Shown here: positions 40,358 to 48,662 of the stretch, one piece after another
Layout of the letters: each line of letters starts with the position of its first letter
Position numbering within the stretch: the stretch's first letter is position 1
Virus record (IMG/VR): IMGVR_UViG_3300037189_011856
Location: 1-48,662 of that record
DNA: 48,662 nucleotides
From: a virus
Direction: 5' to 3' (one strand)
Notes under the pieces: model-generated
The model's database searches: none
Told to the model about the DNA's origin: nothing
The model's input: only the letters and a program-made list of their open reading frames with translations
Made by a program: the position numbers and the translations under genes

Positions 40358-41017
40358 ATGAAATTAAAGACTCCTGATGATTGGTCGTGGGAAGTAGTTT
40401 GTTCAAGATATAAAGAAAATTTTATATTGCAAAAAGCTACAGGAACCAAGGGACAAGAAGGATGGATTGGAATCCCAAATGTAGAACTATGCACACTTAC
40501 AACACTTAAAGAGGGTGCAGTTGCGATTTGTGACTGGGATACAAAAAAAGAATTAGGAATAATGGGTCCAAATTTTAGATTTCATTATTCATATATTATG
40601 AAAGGGTATGATGGAAGAACCGATTATGTTGGTAACCCACTCCCAAGTAATGAAGAAATACTTGCAACTGCGAGTAAAACACATGTTCGTTTAAAAACTG
40701 TGAGTGAAAAAAGTACGTTTTATTGTATTTCAGACCCAAAAGATGTATTAATTTGGGACGGATATACTGAATTTTTAGGAAATACACCTAAAATACTTAA
40801 ATTAAACCCACAATATAAGTTTATCGCACTTGACGATAACCTAAATATAAACGAAAAACCTGTTGAAAAATATCGGTTGCATAGTTTAAGTGTATATGAT
40901 GCTGATATAACAATCAGCGGAAATCCTAAAGGAATGTATATGATTACAGCACCGACAGGAATATATAAGCATGATGCGAATGCTTTACCAAGATATGTCA
41001 AAGAAGAATTAAATTAA
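40358..41017 (+). CDS. hypothetical protein in the fibre region, 219 aa
   Basis: Not recognised. Unlike its neighbours it is not Thr/Gly-rich but reads as a mixed alpha/beta globular protein with many Lys and Trp residues (MKLKTPDDWSWEVVCSRYKE, GQEGWIGIPNVELCTLTTLK, CISDPKDVLIWDGYTEFLGN). Three to four cysteines. No membrane segment. Flanked by a CTAAATA box and an AAGGAA-preceded next gene. It could be a receptor-binding, fibre-assembly or moron product. Confidence 0.6.
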   Translation: MKLKTPDDWSWEVVCSRYKENFILQKATGTKGQEGWIGIPNVELCTLTTLKEGAVAICDWDTKKELGIMGPNFRFHYSYIMKGYDGRTDYVGNPLPSNEEILATASKTHVRLKTVSEKSTFYCISDPKDVLIWDGYTEFLGNTPKILKLNPQYKFIALDDNLNINEKPVEKYRLHSLSVYDADITISGNPKGMYMITAPTGIYKHDANALPRYVKEELN

Positions 41018-41033
41018 ATAAGGAATATAGAAA

Positions 41034-44000
41034 ATGCCTAAAAAACTACTTGCTACAAAATATGAAATTAGCGTTTCAAATAACTCTGTTACTATTGAGG
41101 GTAACATACCTCTTGAACGTTTATTATTAATCACTAACGTTACTGCAAATAAAATTATTTACAACTTTGCTGATTCAGCATTAGGTGTAACGAATCGTAT
41201 TTACGACGCAGGTTCAGAAAAAACTACATTTGTTCTAAGAGGATCATTATCAAATGCTGCATTAGGTCCGACAACAATCAATGATGATTTACAAATATTT
41301 ATAGAAGAAGAATTTGCTCGTATTGGTTTCGAAGAAGCCATGATCGACCCAGTGAACAAATTGCGTGTATCAAATCCAGAAAACTTAATTGATACAGACT
41401 TTGAATATGGCACACAATCTACAAAATGGGAAACACTTCAAACAGTTTTAAATATTCCTACAATTTATTCTACAGCAGGTGACGCATCACTTGAAGGATT
41501 AGTATCTATCACATTGACAGCAGGGTCAAAACAAGTAAAATGTATTTTTACTACTGCTCATAACTTAGCAGTTGGAGATCCAATCATTATATCAGGAGTA
41601 AGCGATATAACTGCAGAGGGTGCATTCCTTGTAACTGGTATTCCTGTTGCAACCGAATTATACTACGAAATAGATCAAACTGCTTTTGAAACTAAAATTG
41701 TAAATGGTTCATATACAAACGTAATTCCTGCAAAATTTTTTGAAGGATCAAATCTTCAAATAGATCTTTCGAATGCGGATGGTGCAATTTCTACAAATGC
41801 AGCAAGTCCATCAACTATTACAGTAAGAACATCAGATACACATGGATTAGCTGTTGGTACAAAAATTTATTTAAGACAAACAATTGGTCCTAAAGTACTT
41901 ACAATTTCAAATCCAGTTGGAACTGCTCCTGATGGTCGTCCTTATATTGATTCGTCAGCAACACTTACAGTATCAAATAGTGTATCTTCAAATACAGGAA
42001 TTGGTGCATCATCTCTTGCGTATGACTATCCTGTAGTAACTTGGGATTGGGAACCAACTTATGTTAAATATTTACAAGCAGCTGATGTTGATGCTGCTAC
42101 GGACATAGTTACATGGAATTCTCATGGATTTACAAATAATGCAGCATTATTATTTCAAACTCAAGTTCGTGGAACAGAAGTAAGTCCATCTACAAATGGT
42201 GGTCTGACTGACGGAACAGTTTACTATGTTAAAGTTTTAACTGCAAATACTTTTGAATTGTATAGTGATTATGGAACACTTGCTTCTAAAATGAATTTAA
42301 CAGCAATTGATTTAACAAAAGGATATCCACGTCTTGGATTAGTTTACAAAATTGAAGCTAAAAAAGATAATTTAAGATATACTCCTTTTTATACAAGAAA
42401 CGTAAGAACAGGTACAACAGGAAGTTACACTCCAGGAGATGTTAACAACTCAAATACAAATTCGTTTACTTGGGACGTTACATCATTTATTGGTGGTAGT
42501 CGTATTCCAGTTTCTGCAATAATTTATCAATTGTATCATTCTGGTACAAACATGGCAGGAAGCCCTGTAAACATTTACTACTTAGCAAGAAATTATTTAA
42601 ATCAAGGATCTGATAATATTTACTATTCATTAGCCGCAAAAGGATCAGATACTGCATACGAATATCCAAATACAGATGTAACTAGATGTTTATATCTATC
42701 TTCTGGAAGTTATTATATTGATATACAATATCAATTTAGTGCGATTAACAGAGATAAATTTGGTAATCCAACATCATCCTACTACCATCAATACTTTTTG
42801 TCTGTAGACGATGTTCCAACATCAATTAATGACGCACATTCTGGTTCTGATTTTGCTTCATCATCATTCGGAAAAGGTGGAGTTTCAGGAAATAAATTGA
42901 TTGCATTTCAAGGTCGTTCAAATGGTGCATCATCAACAAACGGATCTTCAGATGCATATTCTTACCAATCAAATACAGTAAACAATGGAAGATATGGAAC
43001 TGGAAATATACCATATGTTGCACTTGCAACATCTACAAACAGTTATGGTGCAATAACAGTAGATTATAACGATCCAGGTTATGTAAGTTTCACTTCTTCA
43101 TCAAATATTTTTTATGGATTCGCAAACGAATTAACAGCATTTAAAAATTTATTATATGTGCCGAGTCATGGACTTGTAAATAATGAAGTTGTAACTCTTG
43201 CAGTTACAGGTTCTGGTTATTCAACAACAAACAGATTTGGTTTCGTTGATTCTTCTGGTGCGTTTGTGCCAATCACATCAACATCAGTTCAATGTGACGT
43301 TAATGTTATATCATCAAATTATATAAGATTAACATCAAAAATTGCTCCTTTCACAAATGATATAGCTTCTTATCCAATAGCATTTACTATATCTTCAGAA
43401 AAAGCAAATTCGTTATATAATACAATTTATATTCGTAACCACAAAATACAAGGAAGTGCTCTTGCAACATATACAACAGCAGGAACAGTCATTGGTGGTT
43501 TAACATCTGGAACAGTTTATGCTCTTTCATTTGTAAATGACTCAAGATTAGTCATTAGAGATTCTAACATTGTTTCTGGATCTGCATCTGCAACAACATC
43601 TTCATTCGGAAGCACTTCTATTTCTGCGAATCAATCTTTCACAGTAAATATAGAAACTCCTCTTGGTGTTACACCAACTAATGCTACAATTGTAGGTGTT
43701 CAATTTAGAGGATATTTCTCAGGAACAACAAGATACGTTACAATTAAATTCGCTGATAATATCAATTATGATATTGGTGTTATCAATGGTCAAAACACTA
43801 GCTCATACTTAGATGAACCAACTTGGGTTTCTAAAAACATATCAGCATTCTTAACAGGATCACCAAAAGGAGTAGTTGTTACAGCTTCTCCAACATCTAG
43901 TGTGAACAGAGTTGTTCCAGGAATGACAAACTGGTGGGAAATAAGATTCAGTGTAACAGCAACTACTGGTGATATTCTTTTATCATCATCTGGTTCAGGT

Positions 44001-46598
44001 GCGCAAAATTTCACTGTAAATAACGTTTCAGGAGCATATGATGGTATATACACTATCGCAACAACTCCTACGACTGATTCATTTACATTCGGACTAGATT
44101 TTACAATTCCAGCAAGAACATATAGCTTTAACGCAAGATCAACAGCAACTGGTGGTGCAGTAAATTCTACTGACGATACAATTGTAATTGGAACATCAAA
44201 TCCTTATGCTCCACACAATTTATTTCCAGGAGAAAGAATTACTTACACTACAGGAGCTGGAAATACAGATATCGTAAACGATCCAGCTGTAGATGACTAT
44301 TTTGTAATCGTAAGAGATCAATATACTATTTCATTATCGAACTCTTATGTATCTGCACTTGCAGGACAATTAGTACAATTAGCTCCAGCAGCAAGTTCTC
44401 AAACACAAACATTATCTACTACAAATATTGTGAAAACTGCTGTTCAATCTGGAACAGTTTCTGGAGTAAATAATAAAAGAATTTTAACTGGTTCTGGAAC
44501 TAAATTCTTATCTAAATTTAAACGATTTGATTCAATCTATATTTTAATTAGCAATAGACTGAGAAAATTTATTGTTGATAAAATTACTTCAGATACTGAA
44601 ATGACGTTAGACGTATCATCAGACGCATTCCCATCTACATTTAATAGTGCTCAATATTTTACTATTACAGCTGTAAATTTAAGACCTGATGGTTATTCTT
44701 TACATAAATCGTTTGACGGAGGTGTTGACATTACTGCTGGTACATCACCAAATAGTCGTATTTGTCGTCAATCTCGTAAATACTTTAGATATCAATCTGG
44801 TAAAGGTATTCAAAACTCTTACGCGATTAACTTCTCACCATTAAAGACTACACAAAGTTTAACATATTCTTTAGTGAGTGGTATTCACGTGATTACAGTT
44901 GTGTGCCAAGAACCACACAATTTAAAAGTAAACGATTCAATTATAATTGATGCTGCTACTGTTGATATCGGTAACAACGTATATAACGGAACATTTAGCG
45001 TAAGATCAATTGTAAATAATACTACATTTACATATGCTGTAGGACAAGCCCCAGTTCAACAAAAAGCTGGTGGATTCCCAGAATATGGAAGAAATAGTTG
45101 GAGAGATTCTTATATTCGAGCAGGTATGTTCGATGATTCGAATGGTTTCTACTTTGAGTATGATGGTCAAAATTTAAGTGTTGTAAGAAGATCTTGTACA
45201 TTACAGCTTTCAGGAACATGTACTGCTACAAGAAACAGTCAGAGAATTATAGGTATTAATACATCATTCACAGGACAATTAGTTGTAGGAGATCACGTTT
45301 CAGTTCGTGGTCAAATTTATCGAATTGTTGCTGTAAATTCTGACAGCTCATTAACAGTTCAACCACCTTATCGTGGATTAACAGCGAGTAATATTAAAAT
45401 TACAAAGAGAGTTGACACGAAAATTCCTCAAAGTTCATGGAATATAGATCCATGCGATGGTACAGGTGTAAATGGATATAATTTAAATATTCATAAAATA
45501 CAAATGTGTTATGCTGATTATTCTTGGTACGGAGCAGGTAAAATACGTTTCGGTACTAAAGATGCAAAAGGTCATATTCATTATCATCATGAATTTATAC
45601 ATAACAATAAATTAAATGAATCATACTTTAGATCTGGTAACCTTCCAGGAAGATATGAAATTGAAAATGGTGTAAGTCCATCATCTTCACCTACATTATT
45701 CCACTTTGGTACATCGGTGATTATGGATGGTACATATGATGATGACGGAGCATATTTATTTACAGGTAATTCAAAACCATTCGTATATGCTCAAGGTACA
45801 ACAGACACAATTACAGGATCTTCAGCATCGTCATTCCAAGAAATTACATTAAACGCAAGACGTGTTTATGTGTACTCTTTCGGAGTTTCTGCTGCTGATG
45901 CCGCAAAAGCAAAAGTTGGACAATTAATTAGTGAAACATCTGCTCCAGGAACAAACATTCCAGACGGATCGTATGTTGCTCAGGTTAGAGTTGAAGGAGC
46001 TAACTCACGTATTTGGACTTCATATCCTGCAACATCATCTTCACCTACAAACTTGAATGAGATTGCAACCTCAACATCATTCACTATCGGTGAAAACGCA
46101 TTTGGAAATGGTGCAGTTGACTTAACTCGTCCTATTCCATTAATTTCTATTCGTCTTGCTCCAGCAGTTGACTCAAGTTTAACAGGTGTGATCGGAGAAA
46201 GAGAAATTGTAAATAGAATGCAATTAATTCTAAACTCGGCGTCGATAAACACAAATAAAGACGTGAACGTTTTCTTTATATTAAATGGTATTCCATCGAA
46301 ATTAAATTTCGATAAAGTGCCATCTCCATCATTATCTAATCTGATATCGCATGATACAGGTGACGTGATTAAAGATGGTGTACCGATCTTTTCTACGAAA
46401 GTATCAACAGGTTCTACAAATATCGATCTAAAAGGATTGATTGATTTAGGAAACTCAATATTAGGTGGTGACTCTATATTCCCGAGTGGTCCAGACTTAT
46501 TAACAGTGGCAATTCAGCCAACAGATACGTCGACGATCACAGCAGCATCGCCAATGTTTGTGTCAGGAAAAATATCTTGGTCTGAATCACAAGCATAG
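41034..46598 (+). CDS. giant virion structural protein, 1854 aa (VrlC-like candidate)
   Basis: AATAAGGAATATAGAAA precedes ATG 41034. The N-terminus (MPKKLLATKYEISVSNNSVT... EEEFARIGFEEAMIDPVNKL, RVSNPENLIDTDFEYGTQST) is the typical start of a large structural protein in T4-like marine phages, sometimes called VrlC. The body is beta-rich with repeated HxLxVGD-type turns (e.g. AHNLAVGDPIIISGV, SHGLVNNEVVTLAV, PHNLKVNDSIIIDA). Two GTGTxF modules lie near 1135-1215 and 1388-1458. Probably a long whisker or fibre or peripheral baseplate part. The exact role is unknown. Confidence 0.68.
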   Translation: MPKKLLATKYEISVSNNSVTIEGNIPLERLLLITNVTANKIIYNFADSALGVTNRIYDAGSEKTTFVLRGSLSNAALGPTTINDDLQIFIEEEFARIGFEEAMIDPVNKLRVSNPENLIDTDFEYGTQSTKWETLQTVLNIPTIYSTAGDASLEGLVSITLTAGSKQVKCIFTTAHNLAVGDPIIISGVSDITAEGAFLVTGIPVATELYYEIDQTAFETKIVNGSYTNVIPAKFFEGSNLQIDLSNADGAISTNAASPSTITVRTSDTHGLAVGTKIYLRQTIGPKVLTISNPVGTAPDGRPYIDSSATLTVSNSVSSNTGIGASSLAYDYPVVTWDWEPTYVKYLQAADVDAATDIVTWNSHGFTNNAALLFQTQVRGTEVSPSTNGGLTDGTVYYVKVLTANTFELYSDYGTLASKMNLTAIDLTKGYPRLGLVYKIEAKKDNLRYTPFYTRNVRTGTTGSYTPGDVNNSNTNSFTWDVTSFIGGSRIPVSAIIYQLYHSGTNMAGSPVNIYYLARNYLNQGSDNIYYSLAAKGSDTAYEYPNTDVTRCLYLSSGSYYIDIQYQFSAINRDKFGNPTSSYYHQYFLSVDDVPTSINDAHSGSDFASSSFGKGGVSGNKLIAFQGRSNGASSTNGSSDAYSYQSNTVNNGRYGTGNIPYVALATSTNSYGAITVDYNDPGYVSFTSSSNIFYGFANELTAFKNLLYVPSHGLVNNEVVTLAVTGSGYSTTNRFGFVDSSGAFVPITSTSVQCDVNVISSNYIRLTSKIAPFTNDIASYPIAFTISSEKANSLYNTIYIRNHKIQGSALATYTTAGTVIGGLTSGTVYALSFVNDSRLVIRDSNIVSGSASATTSSFGSTSISANQSFTVNIETPLGVTPTNATIVGVQFRGYFSGTTRYVTIKFADNINYDIGVINGQNTSSYLDEPTWVSKNISAFLTGSPKGVVVTASPTSSVNRVVPGMTNWWEIRFSVTATTGDILLSSSGSGAQNFTVNNVSGAYDGIYTIATTPTTDSFTFGLDFTIPARTYSFNARSTATGGAVNSTDDTIVIGTSNPYAPHNLFPGERITYTTGAGNTDIVNDPAVDDYFVIVRDQYTISLSNSYVSALAGQLVQLAPAASSQTQTLSTTNIVKTAVQSGTVSGVNNKRILTGSGTKFLSKFKRFDSIYILISNRLRKFIVDKITSDTEMTLDVSSDAFPSTFNSAQYFTITAVNLRPDGYSLHKSFDGGVDITAGTSPNSRICRQSRKYFRYQSGKGIQNSYAINFSPLKTTQSLTYSLVSGIHVITVVCQEPHNLKVNDSIIIDAATVDIGNNVYNGTFSVRSIVNNTTFTYAVGQAPVQQKAGGFPEYGRNSWRDSYIRAGMFDDSNGFYFEYDGQNLSVVRRSCTLQLSGTCTATRNSQRIIGINTSFTGQLVVGDHVSVRGQIYRIVAVNSDSSLTVQPPYRGLTASNIKITKRVDTKIPQSSWNIDPCDGTGVNGYNLNIHKIQMCYADYSWYGAGKIRFGTKDAKGHIHYHHEFIHNNKLNESYFRSGNLPGRYEIENGVSPSSSPTLFHFGTSVIMDGTYDDDGAYLFTGNSKPFVYAQGTTDTITGSSASSFQEITLNARRVYVYSFGVSAADAAKAKVGQLISETSAPGTNIPDGSYVAQVRVEGANSRIWTSYPATSSSPTNLNEIATSTSFTIGENAFGNGAVDLTRPIPLISIRLAPAVDSSLTGVIGEREIVNRMQLILNSASINTNKDVNVFFILNGIPSKLNFDKVPSPSLSNLISHDTGDVIKDGVPIFSTKVSTGSTNIDLKGLIDLGNSILGGDSIFPSGPDLLTVAIQPTDTSTITAASPMFVSGKISWSESQA

Positions 46599-46610
46599 AG
46601 AGGGTTCTAA

Positions 46611-47249
46611 ATGCCATATCTTGGAAGAGAACCAAATTACGGAAGTCTCGAAGTTCAAGTGTTTACACCAAACAATGTAAGCACTTCCTTCGGACTCGAT
46701 TATCCGATTGGATCTGCATCATCAATACTTCTTATTCGAGCAGGAACAATATTAATTCCTGGAATCGATTATACACTTTTAAATGGTGGTAACACTATTT
46801 CTATTGCTGGTGCAGCAATCGCATCAGGAACTGCACTTCATGCAATTTATCTTTCAAAACAATCACTTTTAAATACAGTTGCAAATAACACACTCATTGC
46901 TGAGAAATTTGCAGATTCAGTTACTTCTAAATTACCACTTACACACCAAATTAAAACTAGCGACTTTACAGCTTCAAAAGGAAATTTTTATTGGGTTAAT
47001 TCCTCAGCTGGAAACGTTACAGTAACACTGCCAGCAACAGCAATATTAGGTGATTCAATTTGGATTGGAGATTTAAATCGTACATGGGGAACTGTAAGTC
47101 AACGAGTTATATTGAATACAAATGGTCATAACGTTGATGGAAGTGGAACTTCTCCAATTAATCCAATTAGTACGACTGCAGGACAAATTAAATTATATAC
47201 TTACACAAATATTACTCAAGGATGGCGAGTAAATACTTGGAATAATTAA
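46611..47249 (+). CDS. fibre-associated structural protein, 212 aa
   Basis: The N-terminal ~90 residues (SLEVQVFTPNNVSTSFGLDY, then ILLIRAGTILIPGIDYTLLN and GTALHAIYLSKQSL) form the short beta adaptor module found at the start of many phage fibres. A C-terminal block (TASKGNFYWVNSSAGNVTVT, LPATAILGDSIWIGDLNRTW) is a common beta-sandwich ending. Preceded by AGAGAGGG. Likely a fibre or fibre-tip protein. Confidence 0.65.
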   Translation: MPYLGREPNYGSLEVQVFTPNNVSTSFGLDYPIGSASSILLIRAGTILIPGIDYTLLNGGNTISIAGAAIASGTALHAIYLSKQSLLNTVANNTLIAEKFADSVTSKLPLTHQIKTSDFTASKGNFYWVNSSAGNVTVTLPATAILGDSIWIGDLNRTWGTVSQRVILNTNGHNVDGSGTSPINPISTTAGQIKLYTYTNITQGWRVNTWNN

Positions 47250-47253
47250 TTTT

Positions 47254-47261
47254 TATAAATA
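47254..47261 (+). promoter_or_regulatory. T4-type late promoter box
   Basis: TATAAATA, exact late consensus, 12 bp before ATG 47274. The sequence then gives GGGAAGAGAG, a possible ribosome site, so a message started here would have only a few leader bases. Confidence 0.5.
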
Positions 47262-47273
47262 GGGAAGAGAGAA

Positions 47274-47609
47274 ATGGCAACAGTTAGCGACTTGTTTATA
47301 GACCAAGGAACTGATTGGTCAGCGATTATAGATTTTAAGAATGTGAATGGTACACCGAGAGATTTTACCAATTATACGATTGCTGCTCAAATGCGTAGAG
47401 GATATGGTTCAACAACTTATACTTCCTTTACAGTAACTATAATTTCTCCACAAACAAATGGACAAATTAAATTAGAATTGAGTGCAACTACTTCAAGTGC
47501 GATGAAAGCTGGAAGATATGTTTATGATGTTGAAGTGACAAGTCAAGGTGGTAAAAAAAGTCGTTTAATGGAAGGAATAGTTACAATTAATCCAGAAGTA
47601 ACAAGATAA
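47274..47609 (+). CDS. small Ig-like virion protein, 111 aa
   Basis: MATVSDLFIDQGTDWSAIID, then FKNVNGTPRDFTNYTIAAQM and RRGYGSTTYTSF, and KAGRYVYDVEVTSQGGKKSR then LMEGIVTINPEVTR. This family of ~110 residues, with a DQGTDWSxxI start and GRYVYDVEV...RxxEGxxTxxPxVT end, is frequent in marine T4-like phages near the fibre genes. It resembles BppU-type baseplate sandwich modules. Structural role; details unknown. Confidence 0.65.
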   Translation: MATVSDLFIDQGTDWSAIIDFKNVNGTPRDFTNYTIAAQMRRGYGSTTYTSFTVTIISPQTNGQIKLELSATTSSAMKAGRYVYDVEVTSQGGKKSRLMEGIVTINPEVTR

Positions 47610-47610
47610 T

Positions 47611-47889
47611 ATGGCAGAAATTATAGCAAATATATCGACTCAAGGTGGTGAATTGAATCCAGGAAATACGACACTTACACAGTCGTCAACTGAAGGCAAC
47701 ACTACTATAACAACTATTGGTATTCAAGGAGCATCTGGTGCGGTGGTTCCTTTAAGTGAAAACATTGAAGTAGATGTAATTTCTGAAGGATTACAAAATG
47801 GTTCAGTATTAGTTTATAAAACTACAACATCAAAATGGACAAGCACTAAAAATTTAAATCTACAAAATGTAGATAGTGGGGAATTTTAA
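47611..47889 (+). CDS. small virion-region protein, 92 aa
   Basis: Thr/Ser/Gly-rich (MAEIIANISTQGGELNPGNT..., TTITTIGIQGASGAVVPLSE), ending VLVYKTTTSKWTSTKNLNLQ with an EGLQNGSVLVYKTTTSKW turn (G-x-x-L-x-Y-x-x-x-x-x-K-W) typical of phage fibre modules. Starts one base after the preceding stop. Function not known. Confidence 0.6.
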   Translation: MAEIIANISTQGGELNPGNTTLTQSSTEGNTTITTIGIQGASGAVVPLSENIEVDVISEGLQNGSVLVYKTTTSKWTSTKNLNLQNVDSGEF

Positions 47890-47901
47890 CAGGAGAAAAC
47901 A

Positions 47902-48662
47902 ATGGCATCAATTATAAGAATTAAACGATCAAGTACGGCAGGAAATCCCGCAGTATTAGCAGCAGGGGAACTTGCTTATTCGGCTTTAGAAAATAACGAT
48001 ATCAATGGTGGTGATCGTCTCTACGTTGGTATAGGTACTGAAACAAGTGGAAACGCAGCAAATCATATTGTTGTCGGTGGAAAATATTTCACTGATTTAC
48101 TTGATCACACTCGTGGTACACTTACAGCATCATCTGCATTAATTGCAGATGCAAATAGTAAACTTGACAATTTAAAAGTAGATAATCTAGATCTAAACGG
48201 AAATACAATTACTTCAACTGATGCCAATGGAAATATTGTATTAGATCCGAATGGAACTGGTTATGTATCAATCGTAGGCACAAATGGAGTTGCGATTCCA
48301 GTTGGTACAACTTCTCAACGTGGACCGAACGTACAAGGAACAATTCGATACAATACTGAAACTTCTTCTTTCGAAGGATATTCAGGATCAACTTGGGGAT
48401 CTCTAGGTGGTGTTAAATCTGTTGATGGTTTAACATACATTTCTGCAGAATCTTCTCCAGGACTTTCAGATGACACATTAAAATTTGTAACTGACGGAAC
48501 TGAAGCAATGTCTTTAGACAAAGACAGTCTTGATGTTGCGTCAAAAATTTTAACAACAAATATTAATTCAACTTTAACTTCAACATCAACTACAACTGGC
48601 GCATTAGTTGTTGATGGTGGTGTTGGTATTGCTGAAAATTTAAATGTTGGTGGTGTAATCAA
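47902..48662 (+). CDS. tail fibre / structural protein, N-terminal part (3' end outside window)
   Basis: The ribosome site AGGAGAA precedes ATG 47902. At least 253 codons are open to the window edge. The start, MASIIRIKRSSTAGNPAVLA then AGELAYSALENNDINGGDRL and YVGIGTETSGNAANHIVVGG, is the usual marine T4-like fibre N-terminus (IKRSxxxGxxPxxLxxGELAYS). It continues with a GTIRYNTETSSFEGYSGSTW module and a TTTGALVVDGGVGIAENLNV repeat start. Truncated by the window, not broken. Confidence 0.75.
   Translation, partial: MASIIRIKRSSTAGNPAVLAAGELAYSALENNDINGGDRLYVGIGTETSGNAANHIVVGGKYFTDLLDHTRGTLTASSALIADANSKLDNLKVDNLDLNGNTITSTDANGNIVLDPNGTGYVSIVGTNGVAIPVGTTSQRGPNVQGTIRYNTETSSFEGYSGSTWGSLGGVKSVDGLTYISAESSPGLSDDTLKFVTDGTEAMSLDKDSLDVASKILTTNINSTLTSTSTTTGALVVDGGVGIAENLNVGGVI

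Noticed and set aside
1-48662. tRNA genes, CRISPR arrays, insertion sequences, integrase or attachment sites
   Set aside because: Intergenic gaps are short and AT-rich. No cloverleaf, spaced repeat array or transposase was seen by eye; a tRNA scan was not possible here.

Overview
The window is a strongly AT-rich piece of a T4-like (contractile-tailed) bacteriophage genome. The proof is a dense set of T4 core homologues: gp33, gp59 and gp32 in the T4 order; a minus-strand block with gp4, the small terminase gp16, gp26 and tail-tube/hub genes; and a long plus-strand tail block with gp48, gp53, gp27, gp5, PAAR tip, gp25, gp6, gp7-like and gp8. The large DUF4815-type structural protein, the gp32 without zinc ligands, the small VrlC-like and fibre modules and a phage-borne ribosomal protein bS21 point to a marine T4-like phage of the cyanophage/pelagiphage kind. 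bS21 and the AT-rich composition fit a SAR11-like or other alphaproteobacterial host, but the host is inference.

Layout. (1) 1-5.4 kb: accessory and lysis genes on the plus strand: two tandem 2OG/Fe(II)-oxygenase-like genes (the first truncated by the window edge), small unknowns, a membrane microprotein overlapping a GH19 endolysin (holin candidate), a PD-(D/E)XK nuclease, and a translationally coupled cassette of a 30-residue membrane peptide, a class III aminotransferase and a helical protein. (2) 5.4-9.9 kb: bS21, a membrane-anchored SleB-type cell-wall hydrolase, then a run of short overlapping unknown genes and a small HTH protein. Here a 14-bp sequence occurs four times next to hairpins and promoters. 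(3) 9.9-12.7 kb: the late-transcription/replication module gp33-gp59-gp32, with a small exported Cys-pair protein inserted between gp59 and gp32. (4) 12.7-18.1 kb, minus strand: gp4, a probable packaging/structural protein, gp54-like, gp16, gp26, gp51-like, a tape-measure-like protein and a HAD phosphatase. It ends in facing hairpins against gp32's operon and begins at a divergent promoter region. (5) 18.2-30.2 kb: tube cap, wedge, hub and spike. The gp5 here carries an OB fold, a lysozyme-like segment, a beta-helix and an extra C-terminal M15-type peptidase. (6) 30.2 kb to the end: a 2401-residue DUF4815 protein, a tail-fibre region and a 1854-residue structural protein. The last gene runs off the window.

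Regulation visible in sequence. Seven sigma70-like promoters share an invariant 17-bp spacer (TTTACT or TTGCTT, then TANAAT) and serve accessory and replication genes. Three of them sit so close to the start codon that the mRNA would be leaderless or nearly so. The tail region instead shows T4-late-like TATAAATA/CTAAATA boxes, including a divergent pair between gp4 and gp48, consistent with the gp33 gene present. No tRNA, CRISPR array, insertion sequence or integrase was seen. Apart from the intergenic stretches described, coding is continuous.
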